64,000 nucleotides of DNA from Sphingobacterium sp. N143 (GTDB taxonomy: Bacteria > Bacteroidota > Bacteroidia > Sphingobacteriales > Sphingobacteriaceae). The translations under genes and the position numbers were made by a program. Numbering within the stretch: the first letter of the stretch is position 1; every line of letters begins with the position of its first letter. The notes under the pieces are model-generated. The model searched no databases, had not been told where the DNA came from, and saw nothing but the letters and a program-made list of their open reading frames with translations. Location: positions 248,001 to 312,000 of the forward strand of contig NZ_JACAIS010000001.1 of assembly GCF_030325625.1 (NCBI RefSeq). The letters run 5' to 3'. Positions 25,580 through 35,280 of this stretch are shown one piece after another.

Positions 25580-26707
25580 ATGCGCATTGTCATTTTAGGA
25601 TCCGCTTATCCCTTAAGGGGCGGTGGGATTGCTTCTTTCAACGAACGATTGGCATCCCATCTCCAGATACTTGGACATGAAGTGGATATATACTCTTTTA
25701 CCTTACAATACCCTAATTTTCTCTTTCCCGGAAAGTCACAGTATTCTGATGAGCCACCTCCGGCAGGTTTGAATATAAAATCTAAAGTTAACTCCATTAA
25801 CCCCCTCAATTGGTTTAAGGTAGGAAGGGAGCTTAAAAAAGCACGATATGATTTACTTATCGTGCGGTTTTGGATGCCTTTTTTTGGTCCCTGTTTGGGG
25901 ACAATCCAACGGCAAGTACGGAAAAATAAGCATACAAAGATTGTCTGTATAGCGGACAATATTATTCCTCATGAGCAACGATTTGGCGACCCGATGTTAA
26001 TTCGATATTTTCTAAAATCTGTCGATGCTTGTGTTACCATGAGTAAAAGTGTACTGGCCGATTTAAAGGTCCTGTGCCCACAAATGCCGGCTGTCTATAC
26101 AGCACACCCACTTTATGATAATTATGGACAGCAGCTGACGAAGCAGGAAGCCCGTAAATTACTGAAGATTGATGAGCAGGATCATGTGATCTTATTTTTT
26201 GGATTTATTCGACAGTATAAAGGACTGGATATGTTGTTGGAAGCTATGGCTGATAAACGGATTCGCGCACTTGATGTCAAACTATTGCTTGCCGGAGAAT
26301 TTTATGGTGATCCAGCTCCCTATCTTGCACTTATCAAAAAGTATGAGCTGACAGAGTCTATTTATATGCATACTGATTTTATTCCGAACCAGGAGGTGGG
26401 ACGATATTTTTCAGCGGCTGATTGTGTGGTGTTGCCTTATCGCAGTGCAACTCAAAGTGGTATCACCCAGGTTGCTTATCATTTTGATTTGCCCATGATC
26501 GTCAGCAATGTTGGGGGATTGCCTGAGTTGGTAAAAGATGATTATGTCGGCTATGTGGTGGAACCAAATAGCGAGGATATTGCGCATGGAATTGCTTCTT
26601 TTTATCAGAAGGGGAAAGAAGACCAATTCAGAAACAATATTATCGACGAAAAGAAAAAGTATAGCTGGGATACCTTCAGTAATGAATTGTTGAAACTTGC
26701 TGATTGA
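25580..26707 (+). CDS. Family 4 (GT-B) glycosyltransferase
   Basis: 375 residues with the two Rossmann-like halves of GT-B enzymes. N-terminal ILGSAYPLRGGGIASFNERL binds the acceptor side, and the C-terminal half has FFGFIRQYKGLDMLLEA and LPYRSATQSGITQVAY, where the E-x7-E motif is degenerate (Ser/Thr in place of the first Glu). It probably adds a sugar to a glycan or lipid in the envelope. Cotranscribed with the GT2 gene. Confidence 0.9.
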   Translation: MRIVILGSAYPLRGGGIASFNERLASHLQILGHEVDIYSFTLQYPNFLFPGKSQYSDEPPPAGLNIKSKVNSINPLNWFKVGRELKKARYDLLIVRFWMPFFGPCLGTIQRQVRKNKHTKIVCIADNIIPHEQRFGDPMLIRYFLKSVDACVTMSKSVLADLKVLCPQMPAVYTAHPLYDNYGQQLTKQEARKLLKIDEQDHVILFFGFIRQYKGLDMLLEAMADKRIRALDVKLLLAGEFYGDPAPYLALIKKYELTESIYMHTDFIPNQEVGRYFSAADCVVLPYRSATQSGITQVAYHFDLPMIVSNVGGLPELVKDDYVGYVVEPNSEDIAHGIASFYQKGKEDQFRNNIIDEKKKYSWDTFSNELLKLAD

Positions 26708-26780
26708 ACCGCTGAATCATAGCATACAATCGGTTAAGATAAAGTAAAGGATGCCCTTTCTATGGGCATGAACGAATAAA

Positions 26781-26812
26781 TTTGTATATAAAAGCAAATT
26801 TATCTAAGTTTG
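26781..26812 (+). promoter_or_regulatory. Promoter for the 26.8-kb hypothetical gene and MBL hydrolase
   Basis: TTTG (26781-26784), 20-bp spacer, TAAGTTTG (26805-26812). Because the -7 box covers 26805-26812, the start of the next gene must be further downstream than the in-frame TTG at 26810. Confidence 0.75.
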
Positions 26813-26848
26813 GGAGACCGAGGAAGAAATTTAAAAGAAGGAGAGATT

Positions 26849-27121
26849 TTGTTGCCGTTTACACAAAGCAGTTTAGCAAGGATTGAAGAATTTTTTAAGG
26901 AACAGGGCTATAAAGTGAGGTATGAAAAAGGTTCATTCCGTACGGGTGCCTGTATGTTGCAGGCAACGAAAGTTGTGGTCGTGAATAAGTTTTCGAATCT
27001 TGATATCAAGATTCAATCTTTGTGGAATATTCTTCTGGAAGTGGAGATTGATTCGGAAGCTATCTCTGAAAAACTTTTTCCGATTTATGAAGAAGTACTG
27101 AAATCAAAAGCTGTAGTTTGA
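26849..27121 (+). CDS. Conserved hypothetical protein, TTG start
   Basis: About 90 residues with a helical core (TQSSLARIEEFFKEQGYKVRYEKGSFRTGACML). I take one of the two adjacent TTG codons at 26849 or 26852, which sit 6-9 nt after an AAGGAG ribosome site; the longer frame from 26810 begins inside the -7 box. The stop overlaps the TTG start of the next gene by 4 bp, so the two proteins are translationally coupled. Function unknown; no signal peptide. Confidence 0.7.
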   Translation: MLPFTQSSLARIEEFFKEQGYKVRYEKGSFRTGACMLQATKVVVVNKFSNLDIKIQSLWNILLEVEIDSEAISEKLFPIYEEVLKSKAVV

Positions 27122-27885
27122 GAATAACATTTTTAGGAACCGGAACATCACAGGGGGTACCCGTTATCGCGTGCCAATGTCAGGTATGTCAGTCAGCAGA
27201 CAAACATGATAAGCGATTACGTTCTTCCATTCTGATCGAATATAATCAACATACTTTAGTAGTGGACACAGGTCCTGATTTTAGGTATCAAATGCTGCGG
27301 GAGAAGGTTATGCATCTGGATGCGGTGTTGATGACCCACTCACATAAAGATCATATTGCTGGCCTGGACGATGTGCGAGCCTTCAATTATCAACAGCATT
27401 CATCCATTTCTATTTATGGGACGGAAGCACTGCATGAAGCGCTGAAACGTGAGTTTTATTATGCTTTTACTGAAATTAAATATCCGGGCGCCCCACGATT
27501 AGACCTGGAAGAGATACAGGCTGGAAAACCGCTGCTTTTATTTGGAAAAGAAATTATGCCTATTGAGGTATTGCATTACAAAATGCCTGTTTTAGGATTT
27601 AGGATTGATGATTTTGCCTATATTACAGATGCGAAATTCATTGCTGAAGAGTCGAAAAAATTATTGTCCGGGGTCAAGGTTCTCGTCTTAAACGCGCTAC
27701 AGAAAGAATCGCATATTTCTCACCTGACTCTCGAGGAAGCGATCAGTTTTGCAAAGGATATCCAGGCAGACAAAACTTATTTTACACATATCAGCCATCG
27801 TATGGGGCTGCATGAAGAGGTGTCAAAAGAACTTCCTGAAAATATGTTCTTAGCTTATGATAGATTGAAACTCGATATAGATTAA
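27118..27885 (+). CDS. PhnP-like MBL-fold metallohydrolase
   Basis: 255 residues starting with TTG. The metallo-beta-lactamase fold is shown by FLGTGTSQGVPV at the N-terminus, the metal motif THSHKDH (73-79), and later His residues (ISHLTLEEA, FTHISHRMGLHEE). The CQCQVCQSA element near residue 19 is typical of PhnP-type phosphodiesterases, which bind an additional zinc. It may cleave a cyclic phosphate ester. It follows the hypothetical gene with a 4-bp overlap. Confidence 0.88.
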   Translation: MRITFLGTGTSQGVPVIACQCQVCQSADKHDKRLRSSILIEYNQHTLVVDTGPDFRYQMLREKVMHLDAVLMTHSHKDHIAGLDDVRAFNYQQHSSISIYGTEALHEALKREFYYAFTEIKYPGAPRLDLEEIQAGKPLLLFGKEIMPIEVLHYKMPVLGFRIDDFAYITDAKFIAEESKKLLSGVKVLVLNALQKESHISHLTLEEAISFAKDIQADKTYFTHISHRMGLHEEVSKELPENMFLAYDRLKLDID

Positions 27886-27964
27886 TCCATTTAATATAAA
27901 ACTATAGGGCCCTTCTCTTTGTTATACCTATATAAACAAAAATTAGGTATTAAATTATAGAAAA

Positions 27965-28120
27965 ATGGGAAACTTATTGTATATCATCGCTGTTATTTTG
28001 GTCATCATCTGGGCAATCAGCTTTTTTGGAGGTTATGCAAGTGGAAATAATATTATCCACATTCTTTTGGTGATCGCCATAATCGTGGTATTATTGCGCG
28101 TGATCCGTGGCAATGCCTGA
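27965..28120 (+). CDS. Small membrane protein, lmo0937 family
   Basis: A 51-codon gene with two hydrophobic segments: residues 3-21 (LLYIIAVILVIIWAIS) and 30-47 (IIHILLVIAIIVVLLRVI), joined by a Gly-rich turn (FGGYASGN). This matches the lmo0937 family of tiny two-helix membrane proteins. Function unknown; often stress-linked. It lies between the MBL gene and convergent ispD. Confidence 0.85.
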   Translation: MGNLLYIIAVILVIIWAISFFGGYASGNNIIHILLVIAIIVVLLRVIRGNA

Positions 28121-28126
28121 TGAGTC

Positions 28127-28810
28127 TTAAATGAGGGATAGATAAAACTGGGCAATTTGCAGATCCTGTGGATAGGTGATTTTTATATTCTTTGAATCTC
28201 CTTCAACCATTGAAATGTGCTTGCCCATTTTTTCAACTACTGAAGCATCGTCCGTGAAGAGGGGATCTTCGGTTTGCTGATAGGCATCTAGCAGTAATGC
28301 TGCCTGGAACACTTGTGGTGTTTGTATCATCCAGATCTGGTCCCTGTCAATGGCCTGATTCGAAGTGGGCGTTCCTTTCCGTACCGATTCTATACTTTTT
28401 TGTGCCAGTACAATGGCTTGATGTTCATAAGCCCCTTGGAAGGCTCTTGAGATCAAGTCCTTGGAAATTATGGGGCGTGCTCCATCGTGTACAGCAATGT
28501 AGTCTGCAGGACCTATGTTAAAATTCTGTTGGATGTACTGGATGCCATTCTTGACGCTCGAAAAACGAGTATTCCCCCCAAATGCTAAGTGAACTGGAAT
28601 GCTGAATTGGTGCTTTAGGCATAAATCTTTCCAAAAAACCTCCATTTCCTGACTAATCACCACGACTATTTCCGTCATTTCATCGGATTGGAAGAACCGA
28701 TCAATGGTATGCATAATTACTGGTTTACCATTTAACTCGATAAACTGCTTGGGCAGATCGCTATTCATTCGGTTTCCGGTTCCAGCGGCAACAATAATTA
28801 CAAAATTCAT
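28127..28810 (-). CDS. ispD: 2-C-methyl-D-erythritol 4-phosphate cytidylyltransferase
   Basis: Forms CDP-methylerythritol in the non-mevalonate isoprenoid pathway. 227 residues; nucleotide-binding VAAGTGNRM (residues 7-15), VHDGARPII in the middle and the later TDDASVVEKMG are diagnostic. It is separated from queA by a terminator, so it is probably transcribed from its own promoter. Confidence 0.94.
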   Translation of the reverse strand: MNFVIIVAAGTGNRMNSDLPKQFIELNGKPVIMHTIDRFFQSDEMTEIVVVISQEMEVFWKDLCLKHQFSIPVHLAFGGNTRFSSVKNGIQYIQQNFNIGPADYIAVHDGARPIISKDLISRAFQGAYEHQAIVLAQKSIESVRKGTPTSNQAIDRDQIWMIQTPQVFQAALLLDAYQQTEDPLFTDDASVVEKMGKHISMVEGDSKNIKITYPQDLQIAQFYLSLI

Positions 28811-28835
28811 AATTGGAGATTGGGTACGTTTATCT

Positions 28836-28870
28836 AAAAAACGTGGACAGCTTCAGGCCATCCACGTTCT
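28836..28870 (-). terminator. Terminator after queA
   Basis: AACGTGGA (28840-28847) pairs with TCCACGTT (28861-28868); on the minus strand a T tract follows, ending the queA message. Confidence 0.75.
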
Positions 28871-28896
28871 CTATTATTTCAATCATAGGAATGCGC

Positions 28897-29946
28897 TTAG
28901 ATAATCAGCATGGCATCACCATAACTATAGAATCTATATTTTTCTTTTACAGCGACCTCATATGCGTTCATCACATTTTCATATCCTGCAAATGCAGCAA
29001 TCATAACCAATAATGTAGACTCTGGCGTGTGAAAATTGGTGATCATGGAGTTTGCAATACTGAAATCGTAAGGCGGATAGATAAATTTACTAGTCCAATC
29101 TGAGGCGGCTTTTAAATGATGATCTGCAGAGACTGAAGATTCTATGGCGCGCATAGAGGTTGTTCCTACAGCACATACGCGACGTTTATTATCGATCGCA
29201 TTATTGACAACTCTCGCTGCCTCATCCGTAATGATGAATTGCTCAGAGTCCATTTTATGTTTTGTTAAATCTTCCACTTCGACAGTACGGAAGGTTCCCA
29301 GACCAACGTGCAGCGTAACCTCGGCAAAATCCACACCTTTTAGCTCCAGACGTTTCATCAGCTCGCGGGAGAAGTGCAGACCAGCAGTAGGAGCGGCGAC
29401 AGCACCCTCATTTTTAGCATAAATAGTTTGATAACGGAATTTATCTTCCGGTGTAGCTTTACGCTTGATATATTTTGGCAATGGTGTTTCTCCCAGAATT
29501 TCGATATTACGGCGGAATTCTTCATCGGTACCATCAAATAGGAACCGGATCGTACGGCCACGCGAAGTGGTGTTGTCAACAACTTCAGCGACCAACAGAT
29601 CTTCATCTCCAAAATATAACTTATTGCCCACACGGATTTTACGTGCTGGATCTACCAATACATCCCAAAGACGAAGCTCGTTGTTCAATTCGCGTAACAA
29701 GAAAACTTCAATCGTAGCTCCAGTTTTTTCTTTATTACCATAGAGACGCGCTGGAAAAACTTTTGTATTGTTCAATATCATGACATCTTTGTCGTCAAAA
29801 TAATCCAATACATCTTTGAAAATTTTGTGTTCAATTTTACCAGTATCTTTATGTAAGACCATCAAACGCGATTCGTCGCGATTTTCAGAAGGTTCAGAAG
29901 CAAGTAATGATTCTGGTAAGTTGAATTTAAATTGAGATAACTTCAT
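28897..29946 (-). CDS. queA: tRNA preQ1(34) S-adenosylmethionine ribosyltransferase-isomerase
   Basis: Adds the ribosyl group from SAM onto preQ1 in the anticodon of queuosine tRNAs, giving epoxyqueuosine. 349 residues with [24 protein letters not shown] at the start, [14 protein letters not shown] near 182-195 and [11 protein letters not shown]. It is of the usual length. queE, an earlier enzyme of the same pathway, lies 9 kb away in this window. Confidence 0.95.
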   Translation of the reverse strand: MKLSQFKFNLPESLLASEPSENRDESRLMVLHKDTGKIEHKIFKDVLDYFDDKDVMILNNTKVFPARLYGNKEKTGATIEVFLLRELNNELRLWDVLVDPARKIRVGNKLYFGDEDLLVAEVVDNTTSRGRTIRFLFDGTDEEFRRNIEILGETPLPKYIKRKATPEDKFRYQTIYAKNEGAVAAPTAGLHFSRELMKRLELKGVDFAEVTLHVGLGTFRTVEVEDLTKHKMDSEQFIITDEAARVVNNAIDNKRRVCAVGTTSMRAIESSVSADHHLKAASDWTSKFIYPPYDFSIANSMITNFHTPESTLLVMIAAFAGYENVMNAYEVAVKEKYRFYSYGDAMLII

Positions 29947-30130
29947 CTTTAATGATATATATATTAATGTCTACCTTTCAGTGCATTACAGTGCACCAAA
30001 TACTAGGTTGCAAAAAGCATACAAAGTTATAATTTTTTCGGGTATAGAAAGGTCTTATTTCTATTTTATACATATATTTTTATTGATTTTGACATTAAAT
30101 CAAAACTATATTGTATTTTAGGATACGATT

Positions 30131-31375
30131 ATGTTATTCCTTCGATTAATATTGGAAAGTTGTCATTTTGCATTTTCAGCATTGAAAGACAATCGGACAC
30201 GTACCATGCTTTCACTGTTGGGCGTGACTATTGGTATATTTACCATTATAGGTGTGTTTTCCGCAGTGGATACCTTACGGAATAATATTGAAGAATCCGT
30301 TAAAAAGATTGGAAGCAAAACGCTTTATATTGAAAAATGGCCGTGGGATGGTGGCCCAAATTACCCTTGGTGGAAATATCTGAACAGGCCTGAACCTACC
30401 TACAACAATTACCTCGATTTAAGAAGTCGAATGACCACAGCCGAATATATGGCTTACATGATCAATATTGGTAATACCACGATCAAATACAAGAACAATT
30501 CTGCCCAGGGATCTTCCGTGAATGCAGCAACCTATGAGAATCTGTATATCCAGAATTTAAATATTGTGGATGGACGTTATTTTGCTGAAAGCGAATCCAG
30601 AGGTGGTGCTCTTGTTGCGGTATTGGGAGCCAATATTGCGGAAGGTCTTTTTCCGAATGAAGAGCCTGTCGGTAAGTATATAAGCATGTTGGGACGAAAG
30701 ATACAGGTGGTCGGAGTTTTGAAAAAGGAGGGAAATGGTGTGCTGATCAATACCTCCCCCGATGATACGGCTTTTATTCCTTTTGAACTGGCACGGAACC
30801 TTGTCAATTATGATAATTTCTCCCCAAGTATTGCCATGGTGATCAAATCCAGTTATACCTTGGGGGAGGCTGAGAGCGAGGCAAAAACTTTGATGCGTTC
30901 AATCCGGCGCATTTCCCCACAGCGGGAAGAAAATTTCTCCATAAATCAGACAACTATGATTACGGGGGCCTTGGACCAGCTCTTCGGTATCATTAACCTT
31001 GCTGGATTTTCCATTGGTATTTTTTCGATTTTAGTCGGAGGTTTTGGTATTGCTAATATTATGTTTGTGAGTGTTAAAGAGCGCACCCATATCATTGGGA
31101 TCCAGAAAGCTTTGGGAGCAAAGAATTTCTTTATCCTATCGCAGTTTTTGATTGAATCGGTCGTACTTTGCTTGCTAGGTGGTGGAATCGGCCTTGCGGT
31201 TGTCTATTTTCTCGCCTTTATCGTTCAGTTGGCTACAGGAGTCGCCATTGTCGTCAGCCTGAAGATGGTCATTCTTACGGTTTCGCTTTCGACCTTCATT
31301 GGTTTGATATCAGGTATTGTACCCGCACTAATGGCTTCGCGCCTGGATCCTGTAGAGGCTATCCGGAGTAAATAG
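30131..31375 (+). CDS. MacB-type ABC transporter permease
   Basis: 414 residues in the MacB layout: one N-terminal membrane helix (about 28-48), a large periplasmic core domain (about 50-285), then the FtsX domain with three helices (about 290-315, 335-360, 378-402). The conserved KERTHIIGIQKALGA segment follows the second helix. No ATPase gene is adjacent, so the ATP-binding partner is elsewhere. Such permeases export peptides, lipids or antibiotics. Confidence 0.9.
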   Translation: MLFLRLILESCHFAFSALKDNRTRTMLSLLGVTIGIFTIIGVFSAVDTLRNNIEESVKKIGSKTLYIEKWPWDGGPNYPWWKYLNRPEPTYNNYLDLRSRMTTAEYMAYMINIGNTTIKYKNNSAQGSSVNAATYENLYIQNLNIVDGRYFAESESRGGALVAVLGANIAEGLFPNEEPVGKYISMLGRKIQVVGVLKKEGNGVLINTSPDDTAFIPFELARNLVNYDNFSPSIAMVIKSSYTLGEAESEAKTLMRSIRRISPQREENFSINQTTMITGALDQLFGIINLAGFSIGIFSILVGGFGIANIMFVSVKERTHIIGIQKALGAKNFFILSQFLIESVVLCLLGGGIGLAVVYFLAFIVQLATGVAIVVSLKMVILTVSLSTFIGLISGIVPALMASRLDPVEAIRSK

Positions 31376-31382
31376 AAAGGAC

Positions 31383-32018
31383 ATGTACAAGAAAGCTCAA
31401 TTTTCGGTCTGGAATGGATTGTGGCTCGTATTGTTTGCCTACAGCTGCCTGTTGATGATAGAGATAACCTGGAGATACCATGGTTTTACATTGGACGCTA
31501 ACTTTCTGATGATAAAGCAAACTGAAGTTGACGGAATTTGGTGGTATCGCTATGCTTTTTATGCCCATGTTTGTTCTGCTGTATTGGCCTTACCTGCTGG
31601 ATTTACACAGTTCAATTCCTATCTTCTTAAGAACTTTCCACGGTTGCACCGAGGGATAGGATATCTTTATGTTTTCAGTATTTTGGGATGTGCGGCACCT
31701 TCGGGATTGTTGATTGGCGCAGTGGCCAACGGTGGCCTGTCATCGGTTATTTCATTTGAATTACTTGGTATTGGCTGGTTTTATTTTACCTGGCGTGGAG
31801 TCCGCTCAGCGGTTCAGCAAAAATTTAATGTGCACCGAAATTTTATGATACGTAGTTTTGCCCTGACCTGTTCGGCGATAACATTACGTTTTTGGAAAGT
31901 ACTGTTGGTCTATTTGTTTCATCCGAATCCTATGGACGTATATCAGATCATTGCCTGGCTCGGATGGGTACCCAATTTGTTGCTTGCAGAATATATCATT
32001 TATCGAAAAAAAGAATAA
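31383..32018 (+). CDS. DUF2306 family membrane protein
   Basis: 211 residues with about six membrane helices (for example WLVLFAYSCLLMIE, FYAHVCSAVLALPAGFTQF, IGYLYVFSILGCAAPSGLLI). His and Arg motifs (HVHRNFMIRSFALT) match the DUF2306 pattern; function unknown. Its TAA stop overlaps the ATG of the next gene by one base (TAATG). Confidence 0.85.
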   Translation: MYKKAQFSVWNGLWLVLFAYSCLLMIEITWRYHGFTLDANFLMIKQTEVDGIWWYRYAFYAHVCSAVLALPAGFTQFNSYLLKNFPRLHRGIGYLYVFSILGCAAPSGLLIGAVANGGLSSVISFELLGIGWFYFTWRGVRSAVQQKFNVHRNFMIRSFALTCSAITLRFWKVLLVYLFHPNPMDVYQIIAWLGWVPNLLLAEYIIYRKKE

Positions 32019-32932
32019 TGAAAAAAAATATCTACTTATTATTACTGTTGCCAGTATGGTTAGGCTGTAAAGACAGGACCGAAAAGAAAAGTACTGTTGT
32101 GAACCAACAGGATTCTCTGATCGTAGAACAGGAAGCGCATCAAGAATTATATGGGAATTGGGTGGGGGATTTTTCTATAGATGAAACATCCCTTAGCGAA
32201 GAAATGGAGCTAATGTCTTCAGATTATTATCCTAAGATCAATTTGATCATAAAAAAAATTACGGATAAGGGTGCTGTACTGGGACAAAATGTGGTGCGGG
32301 GAAATCTGCGAGCATTGACAGGAAAGCTTGAAGGTGAAGGTAATACGATACAATTGTTGTTGGATGAACCCGGTGACAAAAAATCTGATGGACGGTTTGA
32401 AATAAAGCTTAAAAACGATACGCTTATGGGAACATGGACGGCCTATGATCAGGATGTGAAAATTAAGAAAAGAAATTTTAAGCTTCTGAAAAAGCAGTTT
32501 GCTTATAATCCAAATCTTATGTTGAACAAACAGGATGATGAGTATGGCGTATTGGTAGACTGGACCAATGCGAAAAAGAAAGAGGCAACGGAATTTGAAG
32601 GAGATTCAGTTTACACCTATGTCATGGAATATTACCGGTCTGCATCGCCAGCTGTATTTAGCGTAAATGCCTCTAAACAGAAATTAACTGAAAAAGATCT
32701 GAAGAACCTGAAGAAGCTGGATTTAGAAATTATCCGAAATACTATTTTTGCACGACATGGCTATGCTTTTACCAAACCCAGCATCAGACAGTTTTTTGAC
32801 CCCGTGGATTGGTATGTTCCAATATCAAAAGATGTAAGTGCAGATCTGAGCCAGTTGGAAAAAGATAATATTGCATTGCTGAGCAGATTTGAAAAATATG
32901 CCACCGATAACTACGATACCTTTGGTCGATAG
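32018..32932 (+). CDS. YARHG-domain lipoprotein
   Basis: From ATG 32018 it has 304 residues: lipoprotein signal (LLLLLPVWLGC, Cys near 15), a beta-rich middle part, and a C-terminal YARHG domain with IIRNTIFARHGYAFTKPSI and a Phe/Trp pair (FFDPVDWY). The domain is extracellular or periplasmic and has no known activity. An earlier in-frame start would add 42 residues that only read the upstream gene in another frame. Confidence 0.87.
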   Translation: MKKNIYLLLLLPVWLGCKDRTEKKSTVVNQQDSLIVEQEAHQELYGNWVGDFSIDETSLSEEMELMSSDYYPKINLIIKKITDKGAVLGQNVVRGNLRALTGKLEGEGNTIQLLLDEPGDKKSDGRFEIKLKNDTLMGTWTAYDQDVKIKKRNFKLLKKQFAYNPNLMLNKQDDEYGVLVDWTNAKKKEATEFEGDSVYTYVMEYYRSASPAVFSVNASKQKLTEKDLKNLKKLDLEIIRNTIFARHGYAFTKPSIRQFFDPVDWYVPISKDVSADLSQLEKDNIALLSRFEKYATDNYDTFGR

Positions 32933-32972
32933 CTTGTTATTATGCTAAAATCCGCGGGAAGAAGGTCGTATA

Positions 32973-33004
32973 CAAAGAGTGGGGGGATTGCCTCCCACTC
33001 TTTG
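32973..33004. terminator. Strong hairpin between convergent genes
   Basis: CAAAGAGTGGG (32973-32983) pairs perfectly with CCCACTCTTTG (32994-33004), with three more pairs possible inside the loop. No T tract of note, so it may be an RNA-stabilising or Rho-related structure and not a classical terminator. Confidence 0.6.
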
Positions 33005-33044
33005 TGCATGATGCGATGCTGTTTTGCGCTATATCTTGGAATAG

Positions 33045-34331
33045 TTATTTCTTTCGAATGGAAATCGCATTTTTATGAGCTTGCAGTCCTTCGAGTTCGG
33101 CAAGTATTTCAACGGTCGATCCGATCTGTTGCAATCCAGTTTGATCGATATGCTGAAAAGTGATCTTTTTGACAAAAGAATCTACTGATACGCCCGAATA
33201 TGAACGTGCGTAACCTGAAGTCGGTAATGTATGGTTGGTGCCAGAAGCATAATCTCCGGCACTTTCAGGGGTAAGATGCCCCAAAAATACCGAACCGGCA
33301 TTGCTGATATATCTTGTCAGGGCTTGCCATTGTTCCGTTTCCAGAATAAGGTGTTCGGGTGCATATTCGTTTGAGAATTGAATAGCCTCCTGAAGATTGT
33401 CCACGACGACGGCATATGAATTTTCGATGGCTTTTGCCGCAAGTTCTTTGCGGGGCAATACGGCAAGCTGTGCTTCAAGTTGTCTGTTGACAGCATCTAC
33501 CATGGTGCCAGTAGTTGCAACTAGTACTGCCTGACTGTCGATACCATGTTCAGCTTGTGCCAAAAGATCTGCGGCAACATAGGCTGGATTCGCGGATTCA
33601 TCGGCGATTACCAAAACCTCAGATGGCCCAGCTGGCATATCAATGCTCACATTGGTCAGCCCCTGTATAATGGATTTCGCCTTGGTGACAAATTGGTTGC
33701 CAGGACCAAATATCTTATCTACTTTGGGGATGGATTGGGTCCCAAAAGCCATGGCAGCAACAGCCTGGGCCCCACCTACTAGATAGATGCGGTTAATCTG
33801 GAGTAATTTAAGACAGTATGCAACGAATCCGTTAATTTTTCCATTGGATTGGGGCGGAGAGCAGACGACAATTTCCTTGCAGCCGGCAATGCGGGCTGGA
33901 ATGCCTAACATCAATAAAGTGCTGGGTAAAACAGCTGACCCACCGGGAATATAAAGTCCTACCTTTTCAATGGGACGTATTTCCCGCCAGCATTTCACAC
34001 CGGGCATCGTTTCTACCGTGCGCTCTCTTTTAAGCTGGGTGCTGTGAAATTTGTGAATGTTCTGGAAAGCGATTTCCAGTGCGCGTTGTTGATCCCGCTG
34101 TATTGTGGCAGCTAATGCATCAATGTCATCCGCATCCAAAAAGAGCTTGTCGAGCTGTACTTTATCAAATTTTGCTGCATACTCACGCAAAACAGTATCT
34201 CCTTGCTGTTGTACCTGTTGGATAATATCCTGTACAATCTCCTGGATCGCATTGTTGGGATCCGTGTTTCGTGTAACTAATTGTTGGAGTTCCGTCTTTT
34301 TTAACGATTTATAATCATATTTTTTTAACAT
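33045..34331 (-). CDS. hisD: Histidinol dehydrogenase
   Basis: Oxidises L-histidinol in two steps to L-histidine. 428 residues from ATG 34331 (MLKKYDYKS); an in-frame ATG five codons earlier is the other choice. Motifs: PGGSAVLPSTLLM, FGPGNQFVTKAK, PAGPSEVLVIADESA, LLAQAEHGIDSQA (zinc-site His) and EYAPEHLIL. It starts about 20 bp after hisG and is the last gene of this short his unit; no hisC or hisB follows. Confidence 0.95.
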   Translation of the reverse strand: MLKKYDYKSLKKTELQQLVTRNTDPNNAIQEIVQDIIQQVQQQGDTVLREYAAKFDKVQLDKLFLDADDIDALAATIQRDQQRALEIAFQNIHKFHSTQLKRERTVETMPGVKCWREIRPIEKVGLYIPGGSAVLPSTLLMLGIPARIAGCKEIVVCSPPQSNGKINGFVAYCLKLLQINRIYLVGGAQAVAAMAFGTQSIPKVDKIFGPGNQFVTKAKSIIQGLTNVSIDMPAGPSEVLVIADESANPAYVAADLLAQAEHGIDSQAVLVATTGTMVDAVNRQLEAQLAVLPRKELAAKAIENSYAVVVDNLQEAIQFSNEYAPEHLILETEQWQALTRYISNAGSVFLGHLTPESAGDYASGTNHTLPTSGYARSYSGVSVDSFVKKITFQHIDQTGLQQIGSTVEILAELEGLQAHKNAISIRKK

Positions 34332-34351
34332 GGTGTATTCGCACATGAAAT

Positions 34352-35203
34352 TTAAAGAATGATTTTTTCAACCGGCATGACCACAATACCTTGGGCACCT
34401 TCAGCTTTTAATTTATTGATCTTATCCCAAAAGTCGTCTTCCGTGATGACGGTGTGTACAGCCACCCAGCCTTCTTCTGCCAAAGGTACTACCGTTGGGC
34501 TTTTTACACCATGTAATAACGAAGTAATGGCTGGAAGGTTTTTCTTTTCCACATTCAGAACAACATACTTGGTTTCTTTGGCCAAAAGGACTGATTCGAT
34601 CCGTTGGACTAATTCGATAAGAATTTCATTGCCCTCAAGACCTTCTCTTCCAACCAATATTGCTTCAGAATTTTTGACATCGGCAAAAGGTTTTAAACCA
34701 TTGCTTTTCAATGTTCCACCTGTTGACACAATATCACATATTGCATCACTAAGTCCTAAGCCGGGGGAAATTTCTACCGAACCTGATATCAGGCGGATGT
34801 CGGCATCAATTTTATAGTCGTCCAGAAAATTTTTGAGAATATTGGGGTAAGAGGTTGCGATTGCTTTGCCGTTCAGGTCTTTGATATCTTGAATGGAACT
34901 ATCTTTCGGGATCGCTAGTTTTAAAGTGCATTTTCCGAAGCCAAGTCGTTTGATGTATTCAACTTTGGATTCCGTTTCATCGATGATATTTTCACCTACG
35001 ATACCAAGATCAGCGATTCCCTGTTCGACGTAGCCCGGGATATCATCATCTCTGAGAAATAATATTTCCAGGGGGAAGTTGCCCACAGTAGTAATTAGGG
35101 AACTTTTGTAGTTTTCGAAATCCAAACCACAGTTTTTCAGTAATTGAACAGATTTTTCGTTTAACCTACCCGATTTTTGGATAGCAATTTTAAGATTTTT
35201 CAA
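34352..35203 (-). CDS. hisG: ATP phosphoribosyltransferase, long form
   Basis: First enzyme of histidine synthesis, joining ATP and PRPP. 283 residues, the long form with a C-terminal ACT-like regulatory domain (about 210-283) that senses histidine, so HisZ is not required. Catalytic region ICDIVSTGGTLKSNGL holds the PRPP loop. It starts with TTG at 35203 (LKNLKIAIQ). A promoter and a His-rich leader ORF lie upstream. Confidence 0.95.
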   Translation of the reverse strand: MKNLKIAIQKSGRLNEKSVQLLKNCGLDFENYKSSLITTVGNFPLEILFLRDDDIPGYVEQGIADLGIVGENIIDETESKVEYIKRLGFGKCTLKLAIPKDSSIQDIKDLNGKAIATSYPNILKNFLDDYKIDADIRLISGSVEISPGLGLSDAICDIVSTGGTLKSNGLKPFADVKNSEAILVGREGLEGNEILIELVQRIESVLLAKETKYVVLNVEKKNLPAITSLLHGVKSPTVVPLAEEGWVAVHTVITEDDFWDKINKLKAEGAQGIVVMPVEKIIL

Positions 35204-35280
35204 CGCTTTATAAATGTTAGCAGTAAATTATTAATAATAAGAAATCAAACAAGAGGGAGGGTATTCTACGTAAGAACACA

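Noticed and set aside
26751..26769. ATGCCC/GGGCAT hairpin after the glycosyltransferase
   Set aside because: 6 bp without a T tract; it may be a weak structure but not a supported terminator.
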